Assembly (NCBI GenBank): GCA_019308985.1
Contig: JAFDHB010000056.1
Location: forward strand, 1-18,759
Direction: 5' to 3'
Length of the DNA: 18,759 nt
Source of the DNA: Deltaproteobacteria bacterium
GTDB lineage: Bacteria; Desulfobacterota; DSM-4660; Desulfatiglandales; HGW-15
Below the pieces are notes generated by a model. The model did not search any database. It was not told where the DNA came from and worked only from the letters and a program-made list of their open reading frames with translations. Both the position numbers and the translations under genes were made by a program. Below, piece after piece: positions 7,359 through 14,860 of the stretch (positions are counted from its first letter, which is position 1; every line of letters starts with the position of its first letter).

Positions 7359-8534
7359 CTATCCATTTTTTCGAACTGAATCCTTGTTTTTCTTGGGAAG
7401 CCTCATGACACCGTCTATCTCTTCCATATCAAACCACCATTTTTTTTCGATGTCCTGCTTATCGTATCCGAAAATCGTGTCCATCTTAACGAGGAATCTG
7501 TCCGTCCAAGGCATCTTTCTCGCCATCCATCTGACCATATCATGGATCCGCCCCTTAGGCTTGTTCCAGGGACATACTTTGATACAGCGGCCGCATGAAG
7601 ACCCGTGCTGGTGGGTGAAACGAAATTTGGTACACCGCTCCTCATCATGCCTCCAGGTCTCGTAGCCGTTATACAGGACCTTATCGCCCATGGAAATAGC
7701 CTGGGCAGGGCAGTCGATGGCACATTTATTACAGACCCGACAAAACGCCTGAAGACCAAAATCAACAGGCTTATCCGGAACCAGCGGCAGATCGGTCGTC
7801 ACCGCTGCCGCTTTGAAGCGAGTTCCAAGGAATGGGTTGAGAACAGATGCCCCCATCCGACTCATTTCGCCGATACCTGCCCAGAGGAGCAACGGGGCCA
7901 TGGCCACCTGGTAATTGCCCACATGCTGGGCACTTGCCGGATAGCCCAATTTCCTGATGTAATCGGCCATCATGGAGGCAATGAATGCACTGGTAGAGTA
8001 TGCGACATAACTTTGAGGCCCGGATATCCAGTCATAACCCGTAGAACCACGCATGGTGTCATATTCCTGGTCTATGACGATAACGATCGCAAATCTATGG
8101 TTAAGCTCGACCGGGTTTCCTTCCTTGTCGTTGCGGTACACCGCGTATTCAGGAATTCTGCAGATCCCTATGATATCGGCTCGGAGGAAGTATCCTAGTC
8201 TCTTGATATGCCGGCTCATGATTCCGGGATCATCGGGAAGAGGGGCCTTTGCGGGCAGGACATCCCCGTCGGCCCGGGGTGCCATGTAAACGGTCATATC
8301 TTTCATGACGGCGCCGATAGGGTATTTTGAAATAGCGCGCAGCATTTCCTTAGCAGCGAAGGGCCCATAATCGCCACGTACACCCTTAAAAGAACCCGCC
8401 TCGCGAGGATCGACTCTATGAATTCTATCCCTGATGGCCGTTGTAGGTTCGTCGACTCTAGGGAGTTTTTCCATTGGATACGGGCCTAGTTGACGTCTAT
8501 CTGTCAAGATCCCCTTACCATACAATCCATTCAT
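7359..8534 (-). CDS. Reductive dehalogenase-like corrinoid/Fe-S protein (cytoplasmic)
   Basis: This 391-residue protein resembles the catalytic part of RdhA reductive dehalogenases. The C-terminal third has the two RdhA iron-sulfur motifs: CxxCxxCxxxCP (C265, C268, C271, C275) and C-x12-CxxCxxxCP (C301, C314, C317, C321) followed by WNKP. The stretch before it (DLPLVPDKPVDFGLQAFC) is characteristic of RdhA. RLGYFLRAD, GICRIPEYAVY and the AIVIVIDQEYDTM block belong to the corrinoid-binding core. There is no Tat signal (no RRxFxK) and no RdhB gene, so it should be cytoplasmic, unlike respiratory dehalogenases. It also lacks the C-terminal reductase domain of the catabolic BhbA/NpRdhA type. The ATG at 8534 has only a weak ribosome site. 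It sits between two TRAP systems, with a flavoprotein and ferredoxin downstream as possible electron donors. True dehalogenation is not proven. Confidence 0.82.
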   Translation of the reverse strand: MNGLYGKGILTDRRQLGPYPMEKLPRVDEPTTAIRDRIHRVDPREAGSFKGVRGDYGPFAAKEMLRAISKYPIGAVMKDMTVYMAPRADGDVLPAKAPLPDDPGIMSRHIKRLGYFLRADIIGICRIPEYAVYRNDKEGNPVELNHRFAIVIVIDQEYDTMRGSTGYDWISGPQSYVAYSTSAFIASMMADYIRKLGYPASAQHVGNYQVAMAPLLLWAGIGEMSRMGASVLNPFLGTRFKAAAVTTDLPLVPDKPVDFGLQAFCRVCNKCAIDCPAQAISMGDKVLYNGYETWRHDEERCTKFRFTHQHGSSCGRCIKVCPWNKPKGRIHDMVRWMARKMPWTDRFLVKMDTIFGYDKQDIEKKWWFDMEEIDGVMRLPKKNKDSVRKNG

Positions 8535-8628
8535 AATTTCATTCCGTGATTAATATTCGCCTGATCACATTTGAGATGAGCAAGAGATTCGTTCTCTTTT
8601 TGGCTGATTATTTTGCCTTGCTTCTTTC

Positions 8629-10515
8629 CTATTTCATCAAACCTGGCAAAAACAGAGATATGGACGGAAATGCCAGCAAAATGCCCAGATGGAAAAGATC
8701 TGCGATTACAAAAGGAATAACACCGCGATAGATCGTCTGCAATGGCACCCCTTTGGCTACTCCGGAGATGACGAACACATTGATGCCTATTGGTGGAGTA
8801 ATGAGCCCTATCTCCACGATCTTCAGATGAATCACCCCGAACCATATGGGGTCGAATCCCAGGGCGACGACAACCGGGTAGAAAATAGGGATGGTGAGAA
8901 GGACCATTGCCAAACCGTCCATGACACAACCAAGAATGAGGTATATGAACAGGATGATCCCAAAAGAGAACCAGGGATTTACGGAAAGTGCTCCGACAAA
9001 ATCAGCCAACACAAAGGGGAGTCTTGTGACTGCGAGGAAATAGCCCAGGATCTTTGCACCGATAATGATGAAGAAAATCATGGCTGTGGTTTTGGATGCC
9101 TCCAAAAGGGAAATGACGAAGGTATTCCAATTGAGCCGTCTCCTGGCAAGGGAAACAACGAGAGCTCCAAAGGCCCCTGCCCCTGCCGCCTCGGTCGGCG
9201 TAAAAACCCCGAGATATAGCCCTCCGAATACTCCTACGAACAGGACAACCACAGGCCATATCCCCTTTAGAACCAAGATCTTTTCTTTGAAGCTGCTTCT
9301 AGGTCCCGGAGGCCCCATAAGAGGATTGAGTTTGCATATCATGTATATGGTTAACATATAGATCAGGGCTTCCAGAATGCCGGGAAACACCCCGGCCATA
9401 AACAGCTTCCCAATGGACTGCTCAGTCAGAAACGAATAGATGATAAACCCTGTGCTCGGGGGAATCATACTACCTATTGTCCCACCAGCGCTAATACACC
9501 CGGTAGCCAGCCTGTCATCATAATTGTACCTCTTCATTTCTGGCAGGGTCAGCGTGCCCATGGTGGCAGCGTTGGCTACACTCGAACCTGAAATTGCAGC
9601 AAACCCGGCGCATCCACCCACTGTCGCCATAGCCAGCCCCCCGGGGAAATGCCCCAGCCACTTATATGTTGCCTCATATAGACTTCGGCTTATTCCCGAA
9701 TGGAAGGCAAACATACCCATAAGTATGAACAGGGGTATCGTGCTTAAGGTATAGTGTTCGGGGGTATGAAAAGGTGTTGAGCCGAGAGTTGCAAGGGCAG
9801 CATCGGCATCCATCAAGTAAACGATGCCGACAAAGCCAATCAAAGCCATAGCCAGACCCACGTACATCCCGGAGAAGAGGATGACGAGGAGGACGCACAT
9901 GCCTATTACTCCTGCTAAAAGTGGGTCTATACGCGGTATCTGAGGCGCCCATAAGGGTGAACCAAGGAACATTATTGCCACCCCGAAGGCGCCCATCAAG
10001 CCTGCCCATACTCGTTTTCGGCTTTTTTCAAGAGCCTGGGACAGGGCATTAACCATTCTTGTGAGAAAGGCCAGAGAAAGCAAGGCTGAACCAAAGGCTG
10101 AAACCGCAATTACAGGATACATAGGGATAAGGAGAACCTCTGTGGCATCACCGGCCTGCATCTTCTCCTGCATATAGATGATGGACTGCCAGCAGATCAA
10201 AGAGAATATAACCGTTCCAACCAGGTTTATGGCGCTGTCAAGAACAGACTGGGCTCTCTGGGGGAGGTAGGAGAATAGGATAGTTACGCTGATGTGACCT
10301 TTGGTAACAGCGGTGTAAGCTAGCCCTAAGAAGACCAGGATAACCAGCATTACCTCCGTAAGCTCGTAAGCTCCCATGATGGGTCGACTGAAGAGGTAGC
10401 GAAGGCAGACATCCGCCGCAGTGAGAAACATCATCAAAGCGAGGATGCCTGCCCCCACACCGTGACAGACAAGGCTTACCCGGTTCACGGTTCTATTAAG
10501 GCAAGGGGTTATCAT
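8629..10515 (-). CDS. dctQM: Fused TRAP permease DctQM
   Basis: This 628-residue protein joins a DctQ-like small permease (residues 1 to about 165: VCLRYLFSRPIMGAYELTEV, then TAVTKGHISV) to a DctM-like large permease (from about 185 to the end). The large part shows PLFILMGMFAFHSGIS, GGCAGFAAISGSSVANAATMG, LPEMKRYNYDDRLATGCISAGG and GVFTPTEAAGAGAFGA. The fusion is a known TRAP variant of about this length. Together with the dctP at 10554-11600 it forms a second, complete importer distinct from the unfused one downstream. The ATG at 10515 lies 38 bases after the dctP stop and has no clear Shine-Dalgarno, so coupling or low expression relative to dctP is likely. Confidence 0.94.
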   Translation of the reverse strand: MITPCLNRTVNRVSLVCHGVGAGILALMMFLTAADVCLRYLFSRPIMGAYELTEVMLVILVFLGLAYTAVTKGHISVTILFSYLPQRAQSVLDSAINLVGTVIFSLICWQSIIYMQEKMQAGDATEVLLIPMYPVIAVSAFGSALLSLAFLTRMVNALSQALEKSRKRVWAGLMGAFGVAIMFLGSPLWAPQIPRIDPLLAGVIGMCVLLVILFSGMYVGLAMALIGFVGIVYLMDADAALATLGSTPFHTPEHYTLSTIPLFILMGMFAFHSGISRSLYEATYKWLGHFPGGLAMATVGGCAGFAAISGSSVANAATMGTLTLPEMKRYNYDDRLATGCISAGGTIGSMIPPSTGFIIYSFLTEQSIGKLFMAGVFPGILEALIYMLTIYMICKLNPLMGPPGPRSSFKEKILVLKGIWPVVVLFVGVFGGLYLGVFTPTEAAGAGAFGALVVSLARRRLNWNTFVISLLEASKTTAMIFFIIIGAKILGYFLAVTRLPFVLADFVGALSVNPWFSFGIILFIYLILGCVMDGLAMVLLTIPIFYPVVVALGFDPIWFGVIHLKIVEIGLITPPIGINVFVISGVAKGVPLQTIYRGVIPFVIADLFHLGILLAFPSISLFLPGLMK

Positions 10516-10553
10516 GCCATTTTGGCGAATCGGAAATTTTCCCGGAAAACAGG

Positions 10554-11600
10554 CTATTGTGATAATTCCTTGGCCAATTCGAGTGTCCTATCAAGAACTT
10601 TTTGGCCAGGGAGCCCCTTAGCTCTGGCGTCGGCAATCCATTTGTCCCATATAGGCCTGATCTTTTCCCTTAATTTTTCCCGCTCCGAGGGACTGAGATA
10701 GTTGACCTCAAGTTTCTGACCGCTTCTCGCAACCAGAGCCCTGGCCTGTTCCTTCACATCGTAGACGCGGCCCATTCCAGCAGATGCCTCTTCGTAGCTG
10801 ATCTCTCCTATCCCCTCCTGAATATCAGGTGGTAGGGAGTTCCATTTCTCCTGGTTCATAACACAGAAGCAAGTCGTCCCTGACAATGGCTCATCAAGCG
10901 CATAGTCTACCACTTCGTAGAATTTGAATGAGCTGATTGCCTCCCAGGGCAAAAGCGCTCCATCCATGACACCCTTGTCCAAGGCCTGGTACAGGTCTGC
11001 AAACCCCATGTAACTGGGCACAGCACCTAGGGCCTTCATCACCTCTGTTTGTACACCACCGCCGGCTCTTATCTTCAACCCTTTAACGTCAGCAACAGAT
11101 TTCACCGGTTTCTCTGCCGTTGTTATTATATAGGGACCAATATAATTGGTGAAAAGCATTTTCAAATCAGCGTACTCGGCTCGCACCTCCGGAAACTCCT
11201 GATATAGCCTCCAATAGATTCGGCTGGCTGATTCACCACTTTTGATACCCAACATGGGGAGAGCAAGCACCTCAGATAGATGGAAACGGCCCCTCCAGTA
11301 AAGAGTGCAACCCCATGCAATGTCGGCTCGGCCTTTTTTTACACCCTCCAAAAGAGCCTTTTTGTCCACCAAAGTAGCCGATGGATAAATATCTACCCTA
11401 ACTCTGCCACCTGTGACCTTTTCTATCTCTTTTGTCCACGGTACCAGAAACTCCGAATGAGCTTTGCTCTTCGGAGAGGTGCTGTGAGCCAATCGCAGCA
11501 CAAGGGACTTATCACCAGCTTGTGCCATTTGAAAGAATGCACCCAGGACAAGAGCTGAAACAATCAAAAAGAAACACGGAATCAAGAAAATTTTCTTCAT
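10554..11600 (-). CDS. dctP: TRAP solute-binding protein DctP (second copy)
   Basis: This 348-residue DctP-family periplasmic protein starts at ATG 11600: an AGGAGG ribosome site lies eight bases upstream, and the Sec signal peptide begins exactly there (KK, hydrophobic core, AQA near residue 28). The frame is open further upstream but that part is not signal-like. Family signatures are the AHSTSPKSKAH ligand strand, GGRVRVDIYPSATL, GVKKGRADIAW and DVKGLKIRAGG with R178 as the expected carboxylate-binding arginine. It differs clearly from the DctP at 6249-7265, so the two importers probably have different ligands. It lies 29 bases after the end of a decayed RdhA-like gene and 38 bases before dctQM. 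Confidence 0.94.
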   Translation of the reverse strand: MKKIFLIPCFFLIVSALVLGAFFQMAQAGDKSLVLRLAHSTSPKSKAHSEFLVPWTKEIEKVTGGRVRVDIYPSATLVDKKALLEGVKKGRADIAWGCTLYWRGRFHLSEVLALPMLGIKSGESASRIYWRLYQEFPEVRAEYADLKMLFTNYIGPYIITTAEKPVKSVADVKGLKIRAGGGVQTEVMKALGAVPSYMGFADLYQALDKGVMDGALLPWEAISSFKFYEVVDYALDEPLSGTTCFCVMNQEKWNSLPPDIQEGIGEISYEEASAGMGRVYDVKEQARALVARSGQKLEVNYLSPSEREKLREKIRPIWDKWIADARAKGLPGQKVLDRTLELAKELSQ

Positions 11601-11629
11601 GGCTTCTTCCTCCTTTTTCTGTTGACCGT

Positions 11630-12510
11630 TTAATGTTGTATGACTTTGGATTGCTTCCTGCAACACGGATTGAGCGGGCTAGTCCCTGTCTTCAAGATGC
11701 AGCACATTAAGGATTTCAGCGCGATTCCAACCAACCCCTTGAATCCAGCCTGTCTCTCGTTGCGTGAGTCAACTTCCATGACCGAAGGACTCTCCACGGC
11801 AGCAAACAAGGGGTCTTTGTACTGCGTGCTAAAGCCCAGCGATTGATCAAAATATACAATGAGCTTTGGAAACACCCTTCTTTCTGCAAGGGGCCGAACA
11901 AGTTTATGCAAGTAGTTGTTCGGCTTGTTCCAGGGGCACACCCTTATGCAAACAGAACATCCATTTCCATTCTTGATCCACCAATCCAAGCATCTCATCA
12001 TGGCCCGCACAGGCCAGTTTAGCATCCCAGCAGAGTTGGAGACACCCCATGCCTTATCCGTCCTGTCCTTCCACATAAGTGCCCGGCCAGGACAATGCCT
12101 GGCACACAAAGTCTGCACCTCTGGCAAAACTTCTGCACACCTGTGTCCACGGGCGAATCAGAGGCAAGGAGTCCCTGGCCTTTTGCAGATTCCAGGGCAA
12201 ATTCCAGGAATTCTTTCCCCAGGAGGTCCAGCGTGGTTTTTCTCGCTATGAAGACAAGATTCCCCGCACACTAAAGAAACGCCACAACCAGAGGCAAAAT
12301 AGGGCAGTGAGTCAGATCCAGGATGCCTTCCCGGCGGGCATCCCAAACGTTCCGATCATTCTCATGGAAATAGGAAAAGAGCGAATGAATAAGGAAAGGA
12401 CTAGGCCCAGCCTCTTCATTTTGCTTTTCCTCTCCCACCAAAGAAATGCCTCGAGAGGAGTAAGTTTTGCTCTCTCAATGGCCGATGGACACGTTCCTGT
12501 CGCTTGATCT
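11630..12510 (-). pseudogene. Decayed RdhA-like 4Fe-4S protein
   Basis: The minus strand holds a broken gene that ends at TAA 11632-11630. Its last third reads as an RdhA-like double 4Fe-4S domain: PVDTGVQKFCQRCRLC, a two-base TG expansion near 12105 that shifts frame in the first cluster motif, then ARHCPGRAL and GNGCSVCIRVCPWNKPNN, and a tail like that of the intact paralogue. Further upstream, readable homologous-looking peptide continues (CPSAIERAKLTPLEAFLW, LFIRSFPISMRMIGTFG, LTHCPILPLVVAFL) but needs a frame change near 12330 and passes an amber TAG at 12273-12271. The 5' boundary is approximate. It would have been the first gene of the minus-strand run, divergent from lysR. The N-terminal half does not resemble the intact RdhA-like protein, so it was a different subfamily. 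Confidence 0.72.
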
Positions 12511-12620
12511 TGTTACAGACCCCATTACTGTCAAGAGCTTTTCAATTGCCCTGAGCACGTTGAAAAAAGGAAACTTCCCCAATTTTTTTATTGATAATGC
12601 ATTTGGATATGATACAAACA

Positions 12621-12644
12621 ATAAGTCAAATTAATTGTTCTTAT
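12621..12644. promoter_or_regulatory. Palindromic operator in the lysR promoter region
   Basis: A 24-bp imperfect palindrome ATAAG-N3-AATTAATT-N3-CTTAT has 18 symmetrical positions. It sits between lysR (+) and the minus-strand run, 30 bases before the lysR ATG. Size, symmetry and AT-richness fit a LysR-type operator. A copy with only one base difference occurs at 17745-17768 in front of the second flavoprotein gene. LysR binding is inferred from position. Confidence 0.65.
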
Positions 12645-12663
12645 GTAAGTAATTAGCATCTCT

Positions 12664-12669
12664 TATAAT
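12664..12669 (+). promoter_or_regulatory. Possible lysR -10 box
   Basis: A perfect TATAAT hexamer ends five bases before the lysR ATG. There is no good -35, as is common for LysR-autoregulated promoters, and no Shine-Dalgarno before the ATG. Used as the -10, it would give a leaderless transcript starting at or next to the ATG. An alternative promoter further up is TTGATA-N16-TACAAA (12591-12618), which would start inside or near the palindrome. Confidence 0.4.
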
Positions 12670-12674
12670 TAATT

Positions 12675-13568
12675 ATGGAATGGCAACAAATCGTGAGTTT
12701 TAGCCAGGTTGCAAAGCTTAGGAGCTTTACAAAGGCTGCGCAGGCCACCTTTCGAACTCAATCGGCCATTAGTCAACAGATCAAGGCACTTGAGGAAGAA
12801 TTAGGGTGTCAGTTATTTGAAAGAATAGGCAGAAGTAGCGTGAATCTGACTTCGGCGGGGGAGAGCTTTCTCAAATTCGCCGTGACACTCTTGGATAGCT
12901 ATGATCAACTCATAACGGAGATTAATGAACTAAAAGGGGAAAAGGGGGGACGCATAAGACTAGCCGGCCCTTTTGAGACACTTTACTACTTGATACCTAA
13001 TAACCTTCAAAGGTTTTCGAGAGAATACCCGGATGTCGAGCTGTCCCTCATAGATTGCACAACAACCGATATCATACGAATCATTAGATACGGGGAAGTT
13101 GATTTCGCCATCGCCATTGAGTATATGGTTCCTGACGATCTTTTCACAGTTCGCTGGAAAAAATCTGAGAGATTCTTGATGATCCCTGTCGGTCACCCCT
13201 TGTCAAGAGTGAACCGGATTTCATTTACACAAATTGTACAATACCCGCTAATTCTTCCCCCGAAAAGCTATCCGATTCGCAAAAGATTTGACGAGAAGGT
13301 CAAGCAGCTAAATCTGAAGTGCAACATCCTGATAGAAACGCCAAACGTTATGCTGTGTGCGGAGTGTGTCGAATTGGGGTTGGGTATATCCATTATCGGT
13401 GAGGGACTGTGCCAATACCTGATGCGAGAAAAAAGAAAAATAGTGTTCTTGCCGCTCAAAAACCATTTGGAGTCTGACCACTTTGCACTCGTCATGAGGA
13501 AGGACAAGAAACTGTCAAGTTACCAGAGGGCCTTTGTCAATATTTTTCTGGACGAAATTCATATTTGA
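12675..13568 (+). CDS. LysR-type transcriptional regulator
   Basis: This 297-residue protein has normal LysR length. Residues 1-65 are the winged helix-turn-helix: FSQVAKLRSFTKAAQA, then TQSAISQQIKALEEELG as recognition helix and linker start, and LFERIGR with LTSAGE. The rest is a substrate-binding-like effector domain (for example GRIRLAGP-like entry, LELGLGI-type ELGLGISIIGEGL near the end). The ATG at 12675 has no ribosome site, but the DNA-binding domain begins at residue 2, so the start is firm. It is divergent from the operon-like run and flanked by a 24-bp palindrome, so it most likely senses a pathway compound and controls that run and itself. Its stop codon lies within the terminal repeat of the adjacent inverted-repeat element. 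A broken second copy lies at 17794-18045. Confidence 0.93.
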   Translation: MEWQQIVSFSQVAKLRSFTKAAQATFRTQSAISQQIKALEEELGCQLFERIGRSSVNLTSAGESFLKFAVTLLDSYDQLITEINELKGEKGGRIRLAGPFETLYYLIPNNLQRFSREYPDVELSLIDCTTTDIIRIIRYGEVDFAIAIEYMVPDDLFTVRWKKSERFLMIPVGHPLSRVNRISFTQIVQYPLILPPKSYPIRKRFDEKVKQLNLKCNILIETPNVMLCAECVELGLGISIIGEGLCQYLMREKRKIVFLPLKNHLESDHFALVMRKDKKLSSYQRAFVNIFLDEIHI

Positions 13569-13784
13569 CGAGTTCGCAAAAGGTCCGAATTGGGATGGCA
13601 AAGCAAAAAGCTTTGAAATAAGTGTTCGAGTTGAGCTTGGAAAAGCTCGCTTGGCGGGAGCGCACGCATTTTGTGTGATCACCGTTGAAAGACGCGGTAT
13701 CTTTGAGAGGCGTATCTAACATACGCCGCAATTGCAACGAGGTGAAGCGCAACGCAGAAATTGGACTTCTTAGGAAGCCATCAA
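13565..13784. repeat. Degraded inverted-repeat (MITE-like) element A
   Basis: This 220-base element has imperfect terminal inverted repeats of about 22 bp (about 15 matches): TTGACGAGTTCGC at the left and the complement of GGAAGCCATCAA at the right. It aligns in inverse orientation with element C at 18267-18425, sharing AATTGGGATGGCAAAG, TTTTGTGTGAT versus TTTCGTGTGAT, an inner hairpin and GAAGCGCAACGCAGAAATTG. It carries about 60 extra bases in the left half. There is no coding capacity. It lies between the convergent lysR and small-gene stops, so its hairpins might serve as terminators. Confidence 0.65.
13709..13727. other. Inner hairpin of element A
   Basis: GGCGTAT and ATACGCC form a perfect 7-bp stem with a five-base loop. 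The matching hairpin in element C has GGCGTAC and GTACGCC, a compensatory change at the innermost pair. Confidence 0.6.
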
Positions 13785-13800
13785 GACTCAGTTCCTAGAA

Positions 13801-14133
13801 TCAACATATCGGCTCTGCTGTCAAATCTTCCTTATCCGCCTCTTCAATCATCTTCTCCAAGGCCTGGGTCATAGCTTCTGGGAATCTCTCTATCGCCTCT
13901 TGCAGGGATAATGCTTCAATCTTGCAATGGACAGTGAGAGGCCCCCGTGGGGACATCAATTTAGTGTATCCCACAAAAACAGGGGACCGGCTATCGTCCA
14001 AAGAGCCATCGGGATTCACGGGTGTAAGCTGTCGAATCGACGCAACCTTAAGGTCAAAAAAAGATTCCTCACGGTATAGACCTTTTGTATCCACGGTAAA
14101 ATCAACATCAAGTTTGTGTGCGATTCTTTTCAT
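13801..14133 (-). CDS. Small protein of unknown function
   Basis: I do not recognise this 110-residue protein. It is probably real: the ATG at 14133 has an AGGTGA ribosome site six bases upstream, and a good sigma70-type promoter (TTGACA-N17-TATTCT) lies about 80 bases before it. It starts with MKRIAHKLDVDFTVDTKG, has a beta-rich middle (a GYTKLMSPRGPLTVHCKI segment), and ends with an amphipathic helix rich in Glu (IERFPEAMTQALEKMIEEAD). It has no signal peptide, membrane helix or metal-binding cysteine pattern; its one cysteine pair is scattered. It is cytoplasmic by default. Surrounding DNA is full of insertion relics, so it may be a recently arrived passenger gene unrelated to the TRAP/RdhA-like module. 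Its stop lies 17 bases from element A. Confidence 0.7.
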   Translation of the reverse strand: MKRIAHKLDVDFTVDTKGLYREESFFDLKVASIRQLTPVNPDGSLDDSRSPVFVGYTKLMSPRGPLTVHCKIEALSLQEAIERFPEAMTQALEKMIEEADKEDLTAEPIC

Positions 14134-14393
14134 TTTTGTTCACCTTTATGCCTTGTTTGGAGATTATAGTATGACTCCTCCATGAGGTATTGGATAGCAA
14201 GCCATAGTCTGTTCAGAATAGATGATCCACAGTTCTCTGTCAATCTATTGCCTGCAAACATTACTTGGCCAATATACTTGCAGGATGAGGGCTTGGTATC
14301 ACCCGGACGCAAGTGATATTTGGGTATTCGTTCCTAACAATGATGACACGTTACCAGGTGATCGTTAGAGATGGTCCTAAATCGGTACTAAGC
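14134..14393. other. Upstream region of the small gene
   Basis: Apart from the promoter at 14215-14243 I see no gene in this 260-base stretch. A 60-codon minus-strand frame (14130-14312) runs across the promoter, starts with TTG without a ribosome site, and resembles nothing I know. Confidence 0.45.
14215..14243 (-). promoter_or_regulatory. Sigma70-type promoter of the small gene
   Basis: On the minus strand a consensus TTGACA is followed after 17 bases by TATTCT. Transcription would start near 14207, leaving a leader of about 74 bases before the ATG at 14133. Confidence 0.6.
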
Positions 14394-14822
14394 CACCGGC
14401 TATGCCGGTGAGGATTGAAAAGGTTATACCGTTTTAGACGAAAAAACAGTAAATATGGCCAACTGCGCCGAAGGATCGGAGTAGTACTTCGGGAACTATG
14501 CCGGCACAAGGGGGTGGAATTGGTAGAAGGCAATACGTTGCCGGAGCATATCTACATATGCTGCTGAGTGTTCTACCGAAGTATAGCATAGCGATGACGA
14601 ATAGGTTACTTAAAGTCCAAGAGTGCCATTCGTATTCATCGTCAAGCTTTGAAGATGAAGGGGACTCTTTCGGGGCGCTCGTTCTGGGCTCGTGGTTATT
14701 GTGTAAGCCCGCTGGGCTTTGATGAGCCCCAAATCCGAGAATACATTAAGGGGCAGGAGCAGTTACAAAAGGAACAAGAACAATTGGAGCTTGATTTCGA
14801 CTGATGGCCCCTTTTAGGGGCC
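14394..14822 (+). mobile_element. Decayed IS200/IS605-family insertion sequence
   Basis: The element is delimited by two stem-loops of the kind IS200 elements carry at their ends: CACCGGC-TAT-GCCGGTG (14394-14410) on the left, and GGCCCCT-TTT-AGGGGCC (14806-14822) just after the transposase stop on the right. The exact ends cannot be set from one copy. Between them is a frame-damaged Y1 transposase. Its right side abuts the broken end of the RdhA-like fragment at about 14860, so insertion here may have truncated that gene. Confidence 0.75.
14427..14804 (+). pseudogene. tnpA: IS200-type TnpA transposase, frameshifted
   Basis: Read in pieces, this is a Y1 (HUH) transposase of the IS200 type. 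The first piece gives YGQLRRRIGVVLRELCRHKG, VELVEG and LPEHIY, the last being the decayed HUH motif (normally HVH). After about two extra bases near 14555 comes MLLSVLPKYSIAMT. After one more extra base near 14601 the original frame returns with GYLKSKSAIRIHRQALK, SGRSFWARGYCVSPLGFDEP and a Q/E-rich end, stopping at TGA 14802-14804. The block SFWARGYCVS is a family hallmark; the catalytic tyrosine should lie in the following helix, where REYIKGQ is seen. The N-terminal 20-30 residues are missing or unreadable. Two frameshifts and a damaged metal-binding motif mean it is inactive. Confidence 0.82.
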
Positions 14823-14860
14823 TTCCTCATACCACCAGTCTTACCGGTAGTCACTGATTA

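Noticed and set aside
8535..8628. Cobalamin riboswitch in front of the RdhA-like gene
   Set aside because: The gap is only 94 bases and I see no B12-box-like element or the required stems, here or upstream of dctP at 11600.
8531..8929. Minus-strand frame bridging the dctQM end and the RdhA-like start
   Set aside because: It is an out-of-frame reading of dctQM, with Cys/Arg/His-rich sequence typical of a shadow frame.
12079..12507. Plus-strand 142-codon frame opposite the decayed RdhA-like gene
   Set aside because: The minus strand reads as recognisable Fe-S protein peptide here; the plus frame has no ribosome site or family resemblance.
14130..14312. 60-codon minus-strand frame upstream of the small unknown gene
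   Set aside because: It starts with TTG without a ribosome site, spans the TTGACA-N17-TATTCT promoter and overlaps the start of the better-supported gene.
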